Positions 8,971-17,660 of a DNA stretch of 64,000 nt are shown here, piece by piece. The notes beneath the pieces are model-generated. The model saw only the letters and a program-made list of their open reading frames with translations, did not search any database and was not told the DNA's origin. The first letter of the stretch is position 1. Each line of letters begins with the position of its first letter. Source of the stretch: Treponema sp. GTDB lineage: Bacteria > Spirochaetota > Spirochaetia > Treponematales > Treponemataceae. Location: NCBI GenBank assembly GCA_016294105.1, contig JAEDCN010000002.1:62001-126000 (forward strand), read 5' to 3'. A program made the translations under genes and the position numbers.

Positions 8971-10697
8971 TGCTTCCATCTACCAGAATCTCTTTTCAAT
9001 ACAGCATATCTGGATTTTTTCTCTTGATGCTTCTCCTTCTTACATCCTGTGGAAGCACTCCCGTTGTGGAGGAGCCTGTGGTGGATACCACCGTTGCCAC
9101 CCCTTTGTTTGTGCCAGAAATTCAAGATCAGGGATTTTTTGCCTTTTCTGATAAAAGTATTATGCAGGATATGGAGCTTGGGTCTCCCGTCTCCATTCGC
9201 CGTGCTGTAGCAAAAATCAGAAATCCTTCCACCCAAAGTGAAAAAATCATTTTAGCGGTGGCATCATCTCTCATGTCCATTGTGTGGCCCTCGGAGAAAA
9301 ATGGCATTTCCATTCCTTCGGACATAGAAGCAAATGCCTACACTGGGGCAATTGATTCCGCCAAAATGGGAATCTACGATGTGAACACGGGAAACACCGA
9401 CTTTTTTACCATGGTGCTTCCTTCCTTGGTGCTGCTCACCTCTTCAAATAGCCAAACAGACTATTACAACCAGTCTCAGGCAGCCCTTTCTGCAGCACTG
9501 GAGCTTAAAAGTGATTCTGTTTTGGTGCATTATCTTTTGGGAACCCTGTACCAAAGAATGGGCGACTTGAATTCCAGTCGTAGGATGTACGAAAAGGCTG
9601 CTGAGTTAGCGGAAGATTGTCTGGAGGTGAATTACGCCTTTGCTAACGTGCTGTATTTGCAAGGAAACTACGAAGAAGCCCAAGATATCGCCAGCAAAAT
9701 GCTGGACATTTTTCCCGGAAATTTGAAGCTTTTGAAGCTCCTTTCTCAGGTTGCTACAAAATGGGGCAATTATGCCTTGGCAGAAAGCTATATCAACCAG
9801 GTGTTGCAGCAGGAGCCTGAAAATTCTCAGTTCCTGCTATTGCGAGTAGAGGTTTTGATTGACCAGAGCAACTACGTAAAGGCTGTTTCCCTGCTGGACA
9901 TTTATTCTCGTGTGGATAAGGTTTCCAAAGACTACCTTTTGCTGCGGTCTCGCATACAGAATGAGTGGAACAAGAATCCCGTTGCTGCTGCTGCCACGGT
10001 GGAGCAGGCTTTGGAATTGTATCCAAAGGATTCTGCTGTGATTCTGGCTGCAGCCAACTTAGCTACCGTTACTGGTGATACAGTGCGGGGCAAGACAGCA
10101 GGTGAATTAGCGGAGGAAATTCTGCAGCGAGAGCCCAACAATCAAGATGCAATTTTTATCCGAGCTAAGGATGCACTGGCTCGCAAGGAATGGGACAAGG
10201 CCTACACCAATGCTTCCCAGCTGATGAAAAATGATACCGTCAGTCTTGCCCAAAACATCCTATATATTCAGGCCTGCCTTGGAGTGAATCGGGTGGGAGA
10301 GGCTCAGAATGCCGTGAAGGAGCTGTATCTTGACCAATCCAATTCCGATGATGTAAAGGAGCTGTATATTCGGGTACAAGCGGCGGCGGGAAATCAGGGG
10401 GAGGTGCGTTCTTTGATTGCAAGCCTCTTACCCAGTGCTTCTTCTCAGTTAAAAAGCTTTTTGTACTACCAGCGGAGCCTTCTTTCCACTAACGATACGG
10501 ACAAGCTGGCGGATCTGCGACAAAGTCTTACGGCTAATCCCAGAAATACAGATGCTCTGTTCGAGCTGTATCGGTACTATTTTGACCGCAAGGATTATCG
10601 TAAGGCACAGTATTACCTGAAGCAGGTGGTGGCATTGAACACCAACGACGAGGAAATTCTTCGTCTCAACACGGAATTGGAGGCACTGCTAAAATAG
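8970..10697 (+). CDS. TPR-repeat lipoprotein
   Basis: 575 residues with a signal peptide and lipobox LTSC (Cys27). From about residue 165 to the end it consists of tandem TPR-type helices (for example VHYLLGTLYQRMGDLNSSRR, FANVLYLQGNYEEAQDIA, ALFELYRYYFDRKDYRKAQY). It is likely a periplasmic or outer-membrane-associated scaffold. Translation is coupled to the upstream membrane protein by a one-base overlap. No enzymatic motif is seen. Specific partners cannot be read from sequence. Confidence 0.82.
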   Translation: MLPSTRISFQYSISGFFLLMLLLLTSCGSTPVVEEPVVDTTVATPLFVPEIQDQGFFAFSDKSIMQDMELGSPVSIRRAVAKIRNPSTQSEKIILAVASSLMSIVWPSEKNGISIPSDIEANAYTGAIDSAKMGIYDVNTGNTDFFTMVLPSLVLLTSSNSQTDYYNQSQAALSAALELKSDSVLVHYLLGTLYQRMGDLNSSRRMYEKAAELAEDCLEVNYAFANVLYLQGNYEEAQDIASKMLDIFPGNLKLLKLLSQVATKWGNYALAESYINQVLQQEPENSQFLLLRVEVLIDQSNYVKAVSLLDIYSRVDKVSKDYLLLRSRIQNEWNKNPVAAAATVEQALELYPKDSAVILAAANLATVTGDTVRGKTAGELAEEILQREPNNQDAIFIRAKDALARKEWDKAYTNASQLMKNDTVSLAQNILYIQACLGVNRVGEAQNAVKELYLDQSNSDDVKELYIRVQAAAGNQGEVRSLIASLLPSASSQLKSFLYYQRSLLSTNDTDKLADLRQSLTANPRNTDALFELYRYYFDRKDYRKAQYYLKQVVALNTNDEEILRLNTELEALLK

Positions 10698-10702
10698 CAG
10701 TT

Positions 10703-10731
10703 TTGCAATTATTCTTATAAAGGCATATTCT
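10703..10731 (+). promoter_or_regulatory. Rubredoxin promoter
   Basis: TTGCAA (10703-10708), 17-nt spacer, TATTCT (10726-10731), about 30 nt before the rubredoxin ATG. Confidence 0.6.
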
Positions 10732-10760
10732 TAAAAAAGAAGCTGTCTTTGGGAGGTTTT

Positions 10761-10925
10761 ATGGAAAAGTATGTATGCAAGATTTGTGGCTATGTGTATG
10801 ACCCAGAAGAAGGTGATCCTGACGGAAGGATTGAGGCACAAACTGCCTTTGAGGATATTCCAGATGATTGGGTATGTCCCCTCTGCGGTGTAAAGAAAAG
10901 CTACTTTGAAGTGGTAACAGAGTAA
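10761..10925 (+). CDS. Rubredoxin
   Basis: Small 54-residue electron carrier. It has the two CxxC pairs that bind one iron, CKICGY near the start and CPLCGV near the end, with the conserved YDPEEGDPD and DDWVCP segments. A GGGAGG ribosome site lies 4 nt before the ATG. It has its own promoter and terminator, so it is a monocistron. In anaerobic spirochaetes rubredoxin usually feeds electrons to superoxide reductase (neelaredoxin) or peroxide-detoxifying proteins; that partner is not in this window, so the role here is inferred. Confidence 0.96.
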   Translation: MEKYVCKICGYVYDPEEGDPDGRIEAQTAFEDIPDDWVCPLCGVKKSYFEVVTE

Positions 10926-10930
10926 AGAAA

Positions 10931-10974
10931 AGAGCCATGGCTTGTGGAACAACAAACCATGGCTCTTGTTTTTA
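10931..10974 (+). terminator. Intrinsic terminator after rubredoxin
   Basis: AGAGCCATGG (10931-10940) and CCATGGCTCT (10957-10966) form a perfect 10-bp stem, followed by TGTTTTT. Confidence 0.88.
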
Positions 10975-10991
10975 GGTTAAAAGTGATGGAA

Positions 10992-11601
10992 TCAAGTCTT
11001 GAATTGATTCAAGCGGGCAGAAATATCATCAATGGTAAGACCCATCTTCTCTGAAATGTCTGCCAAGATATTTCCACGGTCAGAAATACGGTGGGCATCA
11101 ACGTCCATTTCGTCCATGGCACTTTTCATCTGAAGCACCAGGTTGTTTGTTTCTTGAATCTGGCTTGATACCGAGGCAAAGACCTGGCTTGATTCTTCGG
11201 AAACAGTTACCACATCCTCAATGGAGTTGTGGATGTGCCGTAGGGTTCTGTTTCCATCATCCATACCGTACTGCTTGTTAATGAGCTTGAAGTGACGCAT
11301 GTTGATGAGGACTACAGCAATCAAGCTTTCTGGAATGAAGGTAAGCACACCCCAATCGTTGATGTCCAAGGGAGTGTAGCTGACGATAATGTTCTCATGA
11401 TTGTTGGCGCTTTTAAGAGTGTGAACTCCTGCCTGTATCTGGGCTATGTCCTCCCGTAATAAGACCAAGGTAGCTTTACTTTTTGAGCATTCTGGTGTTG
11501 AATTCTTTGTTGATGTTAGCTGCATGCTGATAGGTAAGGTCGTGGGCGAATTTCTTTGTTCGCTGGGAAATAAACTTGTTTAGATAGGTTGTGTTGAACA
11601 T
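10992..11601 (-). pseudogene. Remnant of a sensor/chemotaxis-type gene
   Basis: An open frame of 177 codons (10992-11525) joins pieces that do not belong together. Residues about 45-70 (IIVSYTPLDINDWGVLTFIPES) look like the end of a periplasmic Cache sensor domain, but the transmembrane helix that should follow is missing. Next comes INMRHFKLINKQYGMDDGN, a GGDEF-like first half without the GGDEF signature. The last 75 residues (SIEDVVTVSEESSQVFASVS onward) resemble the tail of a methyl-accepting chemotaxis protein. A 41-codon frame (11476-11601) overlaps upstream in another frame. No ribosome site is visible. I read it as a decayed gene with internal deletions; an intact small coiled-coil protein is less likely. 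Confidence 0.5.
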
Positions 11602-11672
11602 CATGATGTAAAAAAGTGGAAGTGTAAAGTTTGGCATTGACAAAAGAGGGTAATAGCGGGAAAATTGCTGGC

Positions 11673-13271
11673 ATGAGTAAGTACATTATTGTAACTGGCG
11701 GTGTTTGTTCCAGCCTTGGCAAGGGAGTGGCGGCTTCTTCTGTAGGAAGCCTTTTGGAGTGCTGTGGTCTCTCTGTGGCCATGATGAAATGCGATCCCTA
11801 TATCAATGTAGATGCAGGAAATATGAGTCCCTATCAGCACGGTGAGGTATTTGTTACCGAAGATGGTGCGGAGACGGACTTGGACTTGGGAACCTATTCC
11901 CGCTTTACAAATGTAACTTTGACTAAGCTGAATTCCGTTACCACTGGTAAGGTGTACAACGAGGTTATCAGCAATGAGCGGGCTGGTCGCTACAATGGTC
12001 GCACTGTGCAGGTTATTCCCCACATCACCGACGAAATCAAGCGGCGGATTCTGGCAGTGGGAAACCATACTGGTGCCGATGTGGTAATTGTGGAAATTGG
12101 TGGTACCGTAGGGGATATTGAGCTGATTCCCTTCTTGGAGGCAGCTCGTCAGTTGATTCGTGAGCTGGGTAAGGGCAATGCCCTGTCTTTGTATCTGACA
12201 CTGGTGCCCATGCTCTTTGGTGGGGAGCTAAAGACAAAGCCTACCCAGCATTCTGTAAAGAAGATGCAGGAAATCGGTATTCAGCCTGATATTTTGTTGT
12301 GCCGCTCAGAAAATCCTCTGGATGCAGATTTACGGAAGAAGATTGCCCTGTTCTGCAACGTGGAGCCTTCTGCCGTGTTCACTTCAATAGATGTACATAG
12401 CACCGTGTACGAGCTGCCCTTGGAATTCCATCGTCAGGGCTTGGACACAAAGATTCTTTCTCGCCTTGGCTTGTCCGACAGAAAGGCTGATTTGACTCCT
12501 TGGGAAAATTTCTTGGGTAAGTTCAAGAATCCCCAGGGGAAGGTAACCATCGGCGTTATGGGACGACAGAATTTCCCAGATGACTGCTACAAATCCGTGC
12601 GTGAAGCCCTGCTTCATGCGGCGGTGGCTGGTCACAACGTGGATCTGGAAATCAAAAAGATTGAAGCTGAAAGCTTGGAGTCCACAGACAATATTGCCCA
12701 GTTCTTTGATGGTATTGATGGACTTTTGATTCCCGACAGCTATGGTCAGCGGGGATTCTTGGGAATGTTGGCTGGCGTGCGGTATGCCCGTGAGCATAAG
12801 CTTCCCTTCTTGGGAATCAATCTGGGAATGCAGCTAATGGCCATTGAGTCTGCCCGCAACATCTTGGGTTGGAAGGATGCTGATTCCACAGAATTTGTTC
12901 AGAGTTCCAGCCACCCAGTTATCAGTTTGCCAGAGGAGCAGTCTGGTTTGTCTGCCGCTGGTTTGATGCGTTTGGGTGCTTTCACCATTGCACTGGAGCG
13001 TGATTCTCGCTTAGCTGCTGTGTACAATGGAGCCAGCCAGATTTCAGAGCGCCATCGCAGCAAATATGCCTTTGATCCCCGCTATACCCAGGATATGGCT
13101 CAGTGTGGCTTAGAGGTAAGCGCCAAGGCACAGGACGGATTGGTGGAAGCCTTTGAGTGGAAGGATCATCCTTGGGGAGTTGGTGTGCAATATCATCCAG
13201 AGTTTACCTCTCGCCCCACCAAGCCCCATCCCTTGTTTAACTCCTTTGTGGCGGCAGCCTTGAACAAATAA
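11673..13271 (+). CDS. pyrG: CTP synthase with degenerate glutaminase site
   Basis: Makes CTP from UTP. The synthase domain (residues 1-270) is intact: GGVCSSLGKGV, DPYINVDAGNMSP, EIGGTVGDIE. The C-terminal class I amidotransferase domain is present over its full length (532 residues in all), but the nucleophile elbow reads FLGINLGMQ, with Asn383 where active enzymes have Cys, and the oxyanion loop reads LIPDSYGQRG instead of the usual PGGFGxRG. His and Glu of the triad remain (VQYHPEF). This predicts loss of glutamine hydrolysis and dependence on free ammonia. The start ATG 11673 matches the conserved N-terminus. Its stop overlaps the lptC ATG (TAATG). Confidence 0.95.
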   Translation: MSKYIIVTGGVCSSLGKGVAASSVGSLLECCGLSVAMMKCDPYINVDAGNMSPYQHGEVFVTEDGAETDLDLGTYSRFTNVTLTKLNSVTTGKVYNEVISNERAGRYNGRTVQVIPHITDEIKRRILAVGNHTGADVVIVEIGGTVGDIELIPFLEAARQLIRELGKGNALSLYLTLVPMLFGGELKTKPTQHSVKKMQEIGIQPDILLCRSENPLDADLRKKIALFCNVEPSAVFTSIDVHSTVYELPLEFHRQGLDTKILSRLGLSDRKADLTPWENFLGKFKNPQGKVTIGVMGRQNFPDDCYKSVREALLHAAVAGHNVDLEIKKIEAESLESTDNIAQFFDGIDGLLIPDSYGQRGFLGMLAGVRYAREHKLPFLGINLGMQLMAIESARNILGWKDADSTEFVQSSSHPVISLPEEQSGLSAAGLMRLGAFTIALERDSRLAAVYNGASQISERHRSKYAFDPRYTQDMAQCGLEVSAKAQDGLVEAFEWKDHPWGVGVQYHPEFTSRPTKPHPLFNSFVAAALNK

Positions 13272-13849
13272 TGGCACGGTTTTTCCTGTTGGCCCTATGG
13301 GGACTGTTCCTGTGCTCCTGCTCTCTCAACTATCAGTCGGAGGTGGCAGAGGTGGCTCACGTGCCGGAGCTGGTGTTTTTCCAGGCTCGGTATGTGAACT
13401 ATCAGGAAGGACGGGTTTCCATGGTGCTTGAGGCTGCTGTTTTGGAGCAGTATCAGGAAGATGGAGCCCTTTACGGCTCCCAGGTGCATTTTTCTACCTA
13501 CAATGATGAGGGCAAACTGTCTGCAGAGGGGAGCTGTCAGCTGATTTCTGCAGATAGCTCCAATGAGCAGTATGCCCTTTTAGGTCAGGTGGAAATAAAG
13601 TCCTTTGAGGAAAATCTTATTCTCCAAACACAGTCTCTCAGTTGGGACGGCAAAACCCAGCAGCTAGTAACTGGCCTTCAGGATACACTAGAGATAACAA
13701 GAGGTGCTACCCAGGAAGAAGCTACTTCCACTAGCATTGAGCTGGTGGGCTCAGGGTTTTCCGCCAGCGGTGTTACTGGGAATTTCCAGTTTGCCGGTGC
13801 TGTTTCAGGTAAAATCTATACTGCCACCACTGAAGGTGAAGCTCCATGA
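13271..13849 (+). CDS. lptC: LptC-like LPS/lipooligosaccharide export protein
   Basis: 192 residues. An N-terminal hydrophobic segment with FLCSC may be a lipobox (Cys17). The rest is beta-rich in the OstA/LptC style (VFFQARYVNYQEGRVSMVLE, GSQVHFSTYNDEGKLSAEG). It is weakly conserved and named mainly from its position directly before lptA and lptB, the order used by Lpt inner-membrane complexes. LptC passes lipid from the ABC transporter to LptA. It overlaps pyrG by one base and lptA by four. In treponemes the cargo would be a lipooligosaccharide or another outer-membrane lipid, which is inference. Confidence 0.75.
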   Translation: MARFFLLALWGLFLCSCSLNYQSEVAEVAHVPELVFFQARYVNYQEGRVSMVLEAAVLEQYQEDGALYGSQVHFSTYNDEGKLSAEGSCQLISADSSNEQYALLGQVEIKSFEENLILQTQSLSWDGKTQQLVTGLQDTLEITRGATQEEATSTSIELVGSGFSASGVTGNFQFAGAVSGKIYTATTEGEAP

Positions 13850-14490
13850 AAAAACTCTTTGTGCTGCTGCTTTTCGTTTGCCTCCCGTTGTGGGTTACCG
13901 TTTGTCAGGAAGCATCCCAAGAAATCATTGAATTCAGTGCTCAAAAAATGTCTGGTTCCATGAAGCGGAATCAGGATTACACCAAGCTTTCTGGTGGCGC
14001 CACCATCAAGACTTCCTCCATGGAAATACAGGCTGACAGTATTGAGCTGTATGGCAAGGATTTTCGTTTTATCAAGGCGGAGGGCTCGGTTCGTGGGATG
14101 CAACAGGAGGAAGGCTTGGAGTTTTCCTGCACCACCATGGAATATGATCGGGAGGAAAAGATTGCCCTGTTCAGCGGAAATGTGGTTTTGGAGGACAAGG
14201 AAAACGATGTGGTGGCAAAGGCCCAGCGGATTGAATACCGGGAACAGTCTGCCATTGCCATTATGCAGGTAGGGGTGGAGCTTATCAAAGACGACAGCGT
14301 TTCCACCTGTGCCTTTGCACTGTACCGCAAGGATGAAAAACTTTTGGAAATGACTGGAAATCCTCAGGTGGTACAAGGCGGCGACAGCTTTCGAGCCCAG
14401 GAGATTGTGTTCAATCTGGATACCAAGGAAATTACTTTGGATGGCGGGGTAAAGGGCAAGGTAACGGAAGAAGGGGAGAAAAAGCAATGA
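13846..14490 (+). CDS. lptA: LptA/OstA-like periplasmic transport protein
   Basis: 214 residues with a cleavable signal peptide. The OstA-type beta repeats are recognisable: IIEFSAQKMSGSMKRN, LSGGATIKTSSMEIQADSIE, RFIKAEGSVRG, ALFSGNVVLEDKENDVVA. Periplasmic LptA forms the filament that carries lipid to the outer membrane. It overlaps lptC and lptB by four bases each (ATGA), so the four genes pyrG-lptC-lptA-lptB are translationally linked. Confidence 0.85.
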   Translation: MKKLFVLLLFVCLPLWVTVCQEASQEIIEFSAQKMSGSMKRNQDYTKLSGGATIKTSSMEIQADSIELYGKDFRFIKAEGSVRGMQQEEGLEFSCTTMEYDREEKIALFSGNVVLEDKENDVVAKAQRIEYREQSAIAIMQVGVELIKDDSVSTCAFALYRKDEKLLEMTGNPQVVQGGDSFRAQEIVFNLDTKEITLDGGVKGKVTEEGEKKQ

Positions 14491-15221
14491 GTTCCCAGTA
14501 TCAGCTGAAAATCAACAGCTTGTATAAATCCTTTGGAAAGAAGCAGGTGGTGCGGGGGGTGGATTTTTCCATGACCACAGGAGAGGTGGTGGGCTTGCTG
14601 GGCCCCAACGGCGCAGGAAAAACCACCACCTTCTACATGATTGTGGGTTTTTATCGGCCTACCATGGGAGAGGTTTTTTTGAATGACACCTGCATTACCC
14701 GTTTTCCTATGTACAAACGGGCTCGTATGGGTATTTCCTATCTTCCTCAGGAGGCTTCCGTGTTCAAGAAGCTGACGGTGGAGCAAAATATTTGGGCTGT
14801 GCTGGAAACCCGCGGGGATTTGTCCAAGGAAGAAAAAAACTTTCGGCTGGAGCAGCTGATTGATGAATTTGACATCGGAAGAATCAGAAAGCAGCCTGCC
14901 TACACCCTGTCTGGCGGTGAGCGGCGCCGTACAGAAATTGCTCGTTCCTTGGCTATTGAGCCAAAGTTCCTGCTTTTGGACGAGCCCTTTGCAGGAATTG
15001 ATCCCATTGCCGTTAATGACATCAAAAACATGGTGGGTAAATTGACCCAGCGGGGAATCGGGGTGCTGATTACAGACCACAATGTGCGGGATACACTGGA
15101 AATTACTGACAGAGCCATTATCATTAGTTCTGGACAGGTTATGGTTCACGGTTCCCAGCAGGAAATTTTGCAGTCAGAAGTGGCACGAAAAATCTACTTG
15201 GGCGAAGAATTTAAAATGTAA
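14487..15221 (+). CDS. lptB: LPS export ABC transporter ATP-binding protein LptB
   Basis: 244-residue ABC ATPase that powers the Lpt lipid export complex from the cytoplasmic side. Walker A is GPNGAGKTT, the signature motif TLSGGERRR, Walker B LLLDEPFAGID, and the switch His lies in ITDHN. The FAGIDP and HNVRDTLEITDRA segments are typical of LptB. Length is normal. It is last in the pyrG-lptCAB unit; the LptF/G permeases are not in the window. Confidence 0.95.
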   Translation: MSSQYQLKINSLYKSFGKKQVVRGVDFSMTTGEVVGLLGPNGAGKTTTFYMIVGFYRPTMGEVFLNDTCITRFPMYKRARMGISYLPQEASVFKKLTVEQNIWAVLETRGDLSKEEKNFRLEQLIDEFDIGRIRKQPAYTLSGGERRRTEIARSLAIEPKFLLLDEPFAGIDPIAVNDIKNMVGKLTQRGIGVLITDHNVRDTLEITDRAIIISSGQVMVHGSQQEILQSEVARKIYLGEEFKM

Positions 15222-15238
15222 ATTTTTACAAATATAAG

Positions 15239-15267
15239 TTGTCGGGAACTTCTTTTTAGAGTATTAT
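15239..15267 (+). promoter_or_regulatory. Promoter for hemerythrin-like gene
   Basis: TTGTCG (15239-15244), 17-nt spacer, TATTAT (15262-15267), about 55 nt upstream of the ATG. Confidence 0.5.
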
Positions 15268-15322
15268 TATGAGTAGTCTACCTAATAAAATGGGTGGGTG
15301 AAATACGTTTTTGAGGTCAACG

Positions 15323-15778
15323 ATGAGTGATGAATCTCCCGCTCTTGAGTGGGTTCCTTGGGATAAAAAATATGAAATGGGTATTTCCATGCTGGATAGC
15401 CAGAACAAGGAACTTGTTGATTTGTGTAATACCTTCCGTGCAGAGATAATGAAACGCAATCGTGGTGATGGTCCAGATTGGCGTGTTGCCTTGGGGGTTG
15501 TCTTAAAGGGTGCGGTTAAATATACAAAGGGTCATTTTGTGGCTCAAGAACGGATGATGCAGCAAATTGATTATCCCAAGTTTCAGCAGCATAAGCGATA
15601 CCATCAGGAATTTGTGGACATGGTGGCTACTACCTTGGAGAATTTTCCTAAGGCCACTATGCAAACTGCCTTTGAGTTTTCAAGCCACTTGCGGGAATGG
15701 GTGATTTCTCACATTGCCCACGACGATCAGGAATTTGCAAAGTATTTTTTTGATCCAAACAGAAAAAAAAGTGTATAA
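15323..15778 (+). CDS. Bacteriohemerythrin-like protein with altered iron site
   Basis: 151-residue four-helix hemerythrin-fold protein. Conserved ligands seen: His in KGHFVAQE, the HKRYH pair, and His/Asp in WVISHIAHDD. Two canonical ligands are changed: the first His (usual IDxQHxxL) is Asn in MLDSQNKEL, and the bridging Glu (first E of HFxxEE) is Gln. This should impair one of the two iron positions. Bacterial homologues bind O2, NO or act as redox sensors; this one may hold a single iron or be non-metal. ATG 15323 follows GAGG at 6 nt. It is a monocistron between lptB and parE. Confidence 0.88.
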   Translation: MSDESPALEWVPWDKKYEMGISMLDSQNKELVDLCNTFRAEIMKRNRGDGPDWRVALGVVLKGAVKYTKGHFVAQERMMQQIDYPKFQQHKRYHQEFVDMVATTLENFPKATMQTAFEFSSHLREWVISHIAHDDQEFAKYFFDPNRKKSV

Positions 15779-15798
15779 CCTGCTTTTCTGACCTTGCC

Positions 15799-15827
15799 TT
15801 GGCTATACCAAGAATTTTTGGTATACT
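15799..15827 (+). promoter_or_regulatory. parE promoter (leaderless layout)
   Basis: TTGGCT (15799-15804), 17-nt spacer, TATACT (15822-15827), then seven bases to the ATG at 15835. No Shine-Dalgarno sequence fits in that gap. Confidence 0.6.
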
Positions 15828-15834
15828 TGAGCTT

Positions 15835-17652
15835 ATGGGTGAGAAGAAAAAAAGCGTCTATGATGAATCCAAAATCCAGACATTGAGTCCTCTGGAGCAT
15901 ATTCGGCTCCGTTCAGGTATGTACATCGGGCGATTGGGAGATGGTTCCAATCGCAACGATGGAATTTATATCCTGTTAAAAGAAGTAATTGACAATTCCG
16001 TTGACGAATTCATTATGGGCAATGGAAATAAGATTGCCATAGATATTGCAGACAATCGGGTGAAAGTGCGGGATTATGGCCGAGGAATTCCCTTGGGAAA
16101 GGTGGTGGAATGTGTTTCTGTCATCAACACAGGGGCAAAGTACAATGACGATGTGTTCCAATTTTCCGTGGGCTTGAACGGCGTTGGTACCAAGGCTGTA
16201 AATGCCCTGTCTTCTTATTTTAAGGTGCTATCGGTGCGGGGCGGAAAATGTGCCGAGGCGGTGTTCCAGCGGGGGCAGCTTGTTTCCCAGCGAAACGGCA
16301 AAACAAAACCAGAGGTAGCGGACGGTACCTACATCGAATTTGAGCCTGATACAGAAATTTTTGGCGAATACCAGTTCAAGATGGAGTTTGTAGAAAAGCG
16401 TCTGTGGAACTACGCTTACTTGAATGCGGGCTTAAAGCTGGTATGCAATGGTCAAGAATATGTTAGCAATAACGGATTATTGGATTTGCTTAATAGCGAG
16501 GTGGACGAAACTTCTCTCTATCCTTTAGGGTATTACAAGGGAGAACGGATGGAATTTGCTGTAACCCATTCTAATGCCTACGGAGAAACGTATTTTTCCT
16601 TTGTAAACGGTCAGGAAACTTCCGACGGTGGAACCCATCTTTCCGCCTTTAAAGAAGGCTTTCTGAAAGGGGTAAACGAATTTTTCAAAAAGCAGTATAA
16701 AAGCGAAGACGTGCGGGAAGGCATTGCAGCGGCTATTTTAGTAAAGGTAAAGGATCCTGTCTTTGAAAGCCAAACCAAAAACAAGTTGGGAAATACTGAT
16801 GTGCGTTCTTGGATTGTGGCAGAAACAAAGGCCGCCGTGGACGACTGGCTTCACCGTAATCCCGATTCAGCAAAGGCTTTGGAGCAAAAGATTACTGCCA
16901 ACGAGCGGCTTCGCACGGAATTGAATGCGGTAAAAAAAGAAGCCAAGGAGGCGGCAAAAAAAATCGCCTTGAACATTCCCAAACTGAAGGATTGCAAATA
17001 TCACTTAGGAGATGCCAAGGGTGATGACACCATGATTTTTATTACCGAGGGAGATTCTGCTTCTGGCTCCATGGTGGGCTGTCGCAATCCCATGACCCAG
17101 GCCATATTCAGCCTGCGGGGAAAGCCCCTGAATATGTTTGGCAAGCGACGGGCAGAGATTTATCGCAACGAGGAATTGTTCAACCTGATGACAGCTTTAG
17201 GTATTGAAAATGATATTTCTGGGTTGCGGTACAGCAAGATTATTATTGCCACCGATGCGGACAACGACGGCTTTCACATCCGTAATTTGATGCTCACCTT
17301 TTTCTTGGGCTTTTTTGAGGAGCTGGTGATGAATGGGCGTATCTTCATTTTGGAAACGCCCTTGTTTCGGGTGCGGAATAAAAAGGACACTCGCTATTGC
17401 TACACCGAGGCTGAGCGGGATGCTGCCATGAAGGAGCTGGGAAAGGGAGTGGAGGTAACTCGATTTAAGGGATTGGGTGAAATTGGCTCCAAGGAATTTG
17501 GCCAGTTTATTGGGCCAGACATGCATCTGGTGCCAGTGGAGGTAAAGGCTTTGAAAGAAGTGCAGCCTTTGCTGGAATTTTACATGGGCAAGAACACCCC
17601 CAGCCGACGGGAGTTCATCGTGAACAATCTGCTGGAAGAAATTGACGCATAG
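15835..17652 (+). CDS. parE: DNA topoisomerase IV subunit B (GyrB/ParE family)
   Basis: ATPase subunit of a type IIA topoisomerase, 605 residues. GHKL ATPase motifs: EVIDNSVDEF, DYGRGIPLG, GLNGVGTKAVNALS; QTKNKLG lies in the transducer domain. Toprim domain: FITEGDSASGS, KPLNMFGK, IIATDADNDGFHI. C-terminus: TRFKGLGEIGSKEF. The size and the direct pairing with a ParC-type A subunit 8 bases downstream favour topoisomerase IV over gyrase, although some spirochaete pairs are hard to separate by sequence alone. ATG 15835 fits the family N-terminus and the promoter. Confidence 0.92.
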   Translation: MGEKKKSVYDESKIQTLSPLEHIRLRSGMYIGRLGDGSNRNDGIYILLKEVIDNSVDEFIMGNGNKIAIDIADNRVKVRDYGRGIPLGKVVECVSVINTGAKYNDDVFQFSVGLNGVGTKAVNALSSYFKVLSVRGGKCAEAVFQRGQLVSQRNGKTKPEVADGTYIEFEPDTEIFGEYQFKMEFVEKRLWNYAYLNAGLKLVCNGQEYVSNNGLLDLLNSEVDETSLYPLGYYKGERMEFAVTHSNAYGETYFSFVNGQETSDGGTHLSAFKEGFLKGVNEFFKKQYKSEDVREGIAAAILVKVKDPVFESQTKNKLGNTDVRSWIVAETKAAVDDWLHRNPDSAKALEQKITANERLRTELNAVKKEAKEAAKKIALNIPKLKDCKYHLGDAKGDDTMIFITEGDSASGSMVGCRNPMTQAIFSLRGKPLNMFGKRRAEIYRNEELFNLMTALGIENDISGLRYSKIIIATDADNDGFHIRNLMLTFFLGFFEELVMNGRIFILETPLFRVRNKKDTRYCYTEAERDAAMKELGKGVEVTRFKGLGEIGSKEFGQFIGPDMHLVPVEVKALKEVQPLLEFYMGKNTPSRREFIVNNLLEEIDA

Positions 17653-17660
17653 GGAAGAAC

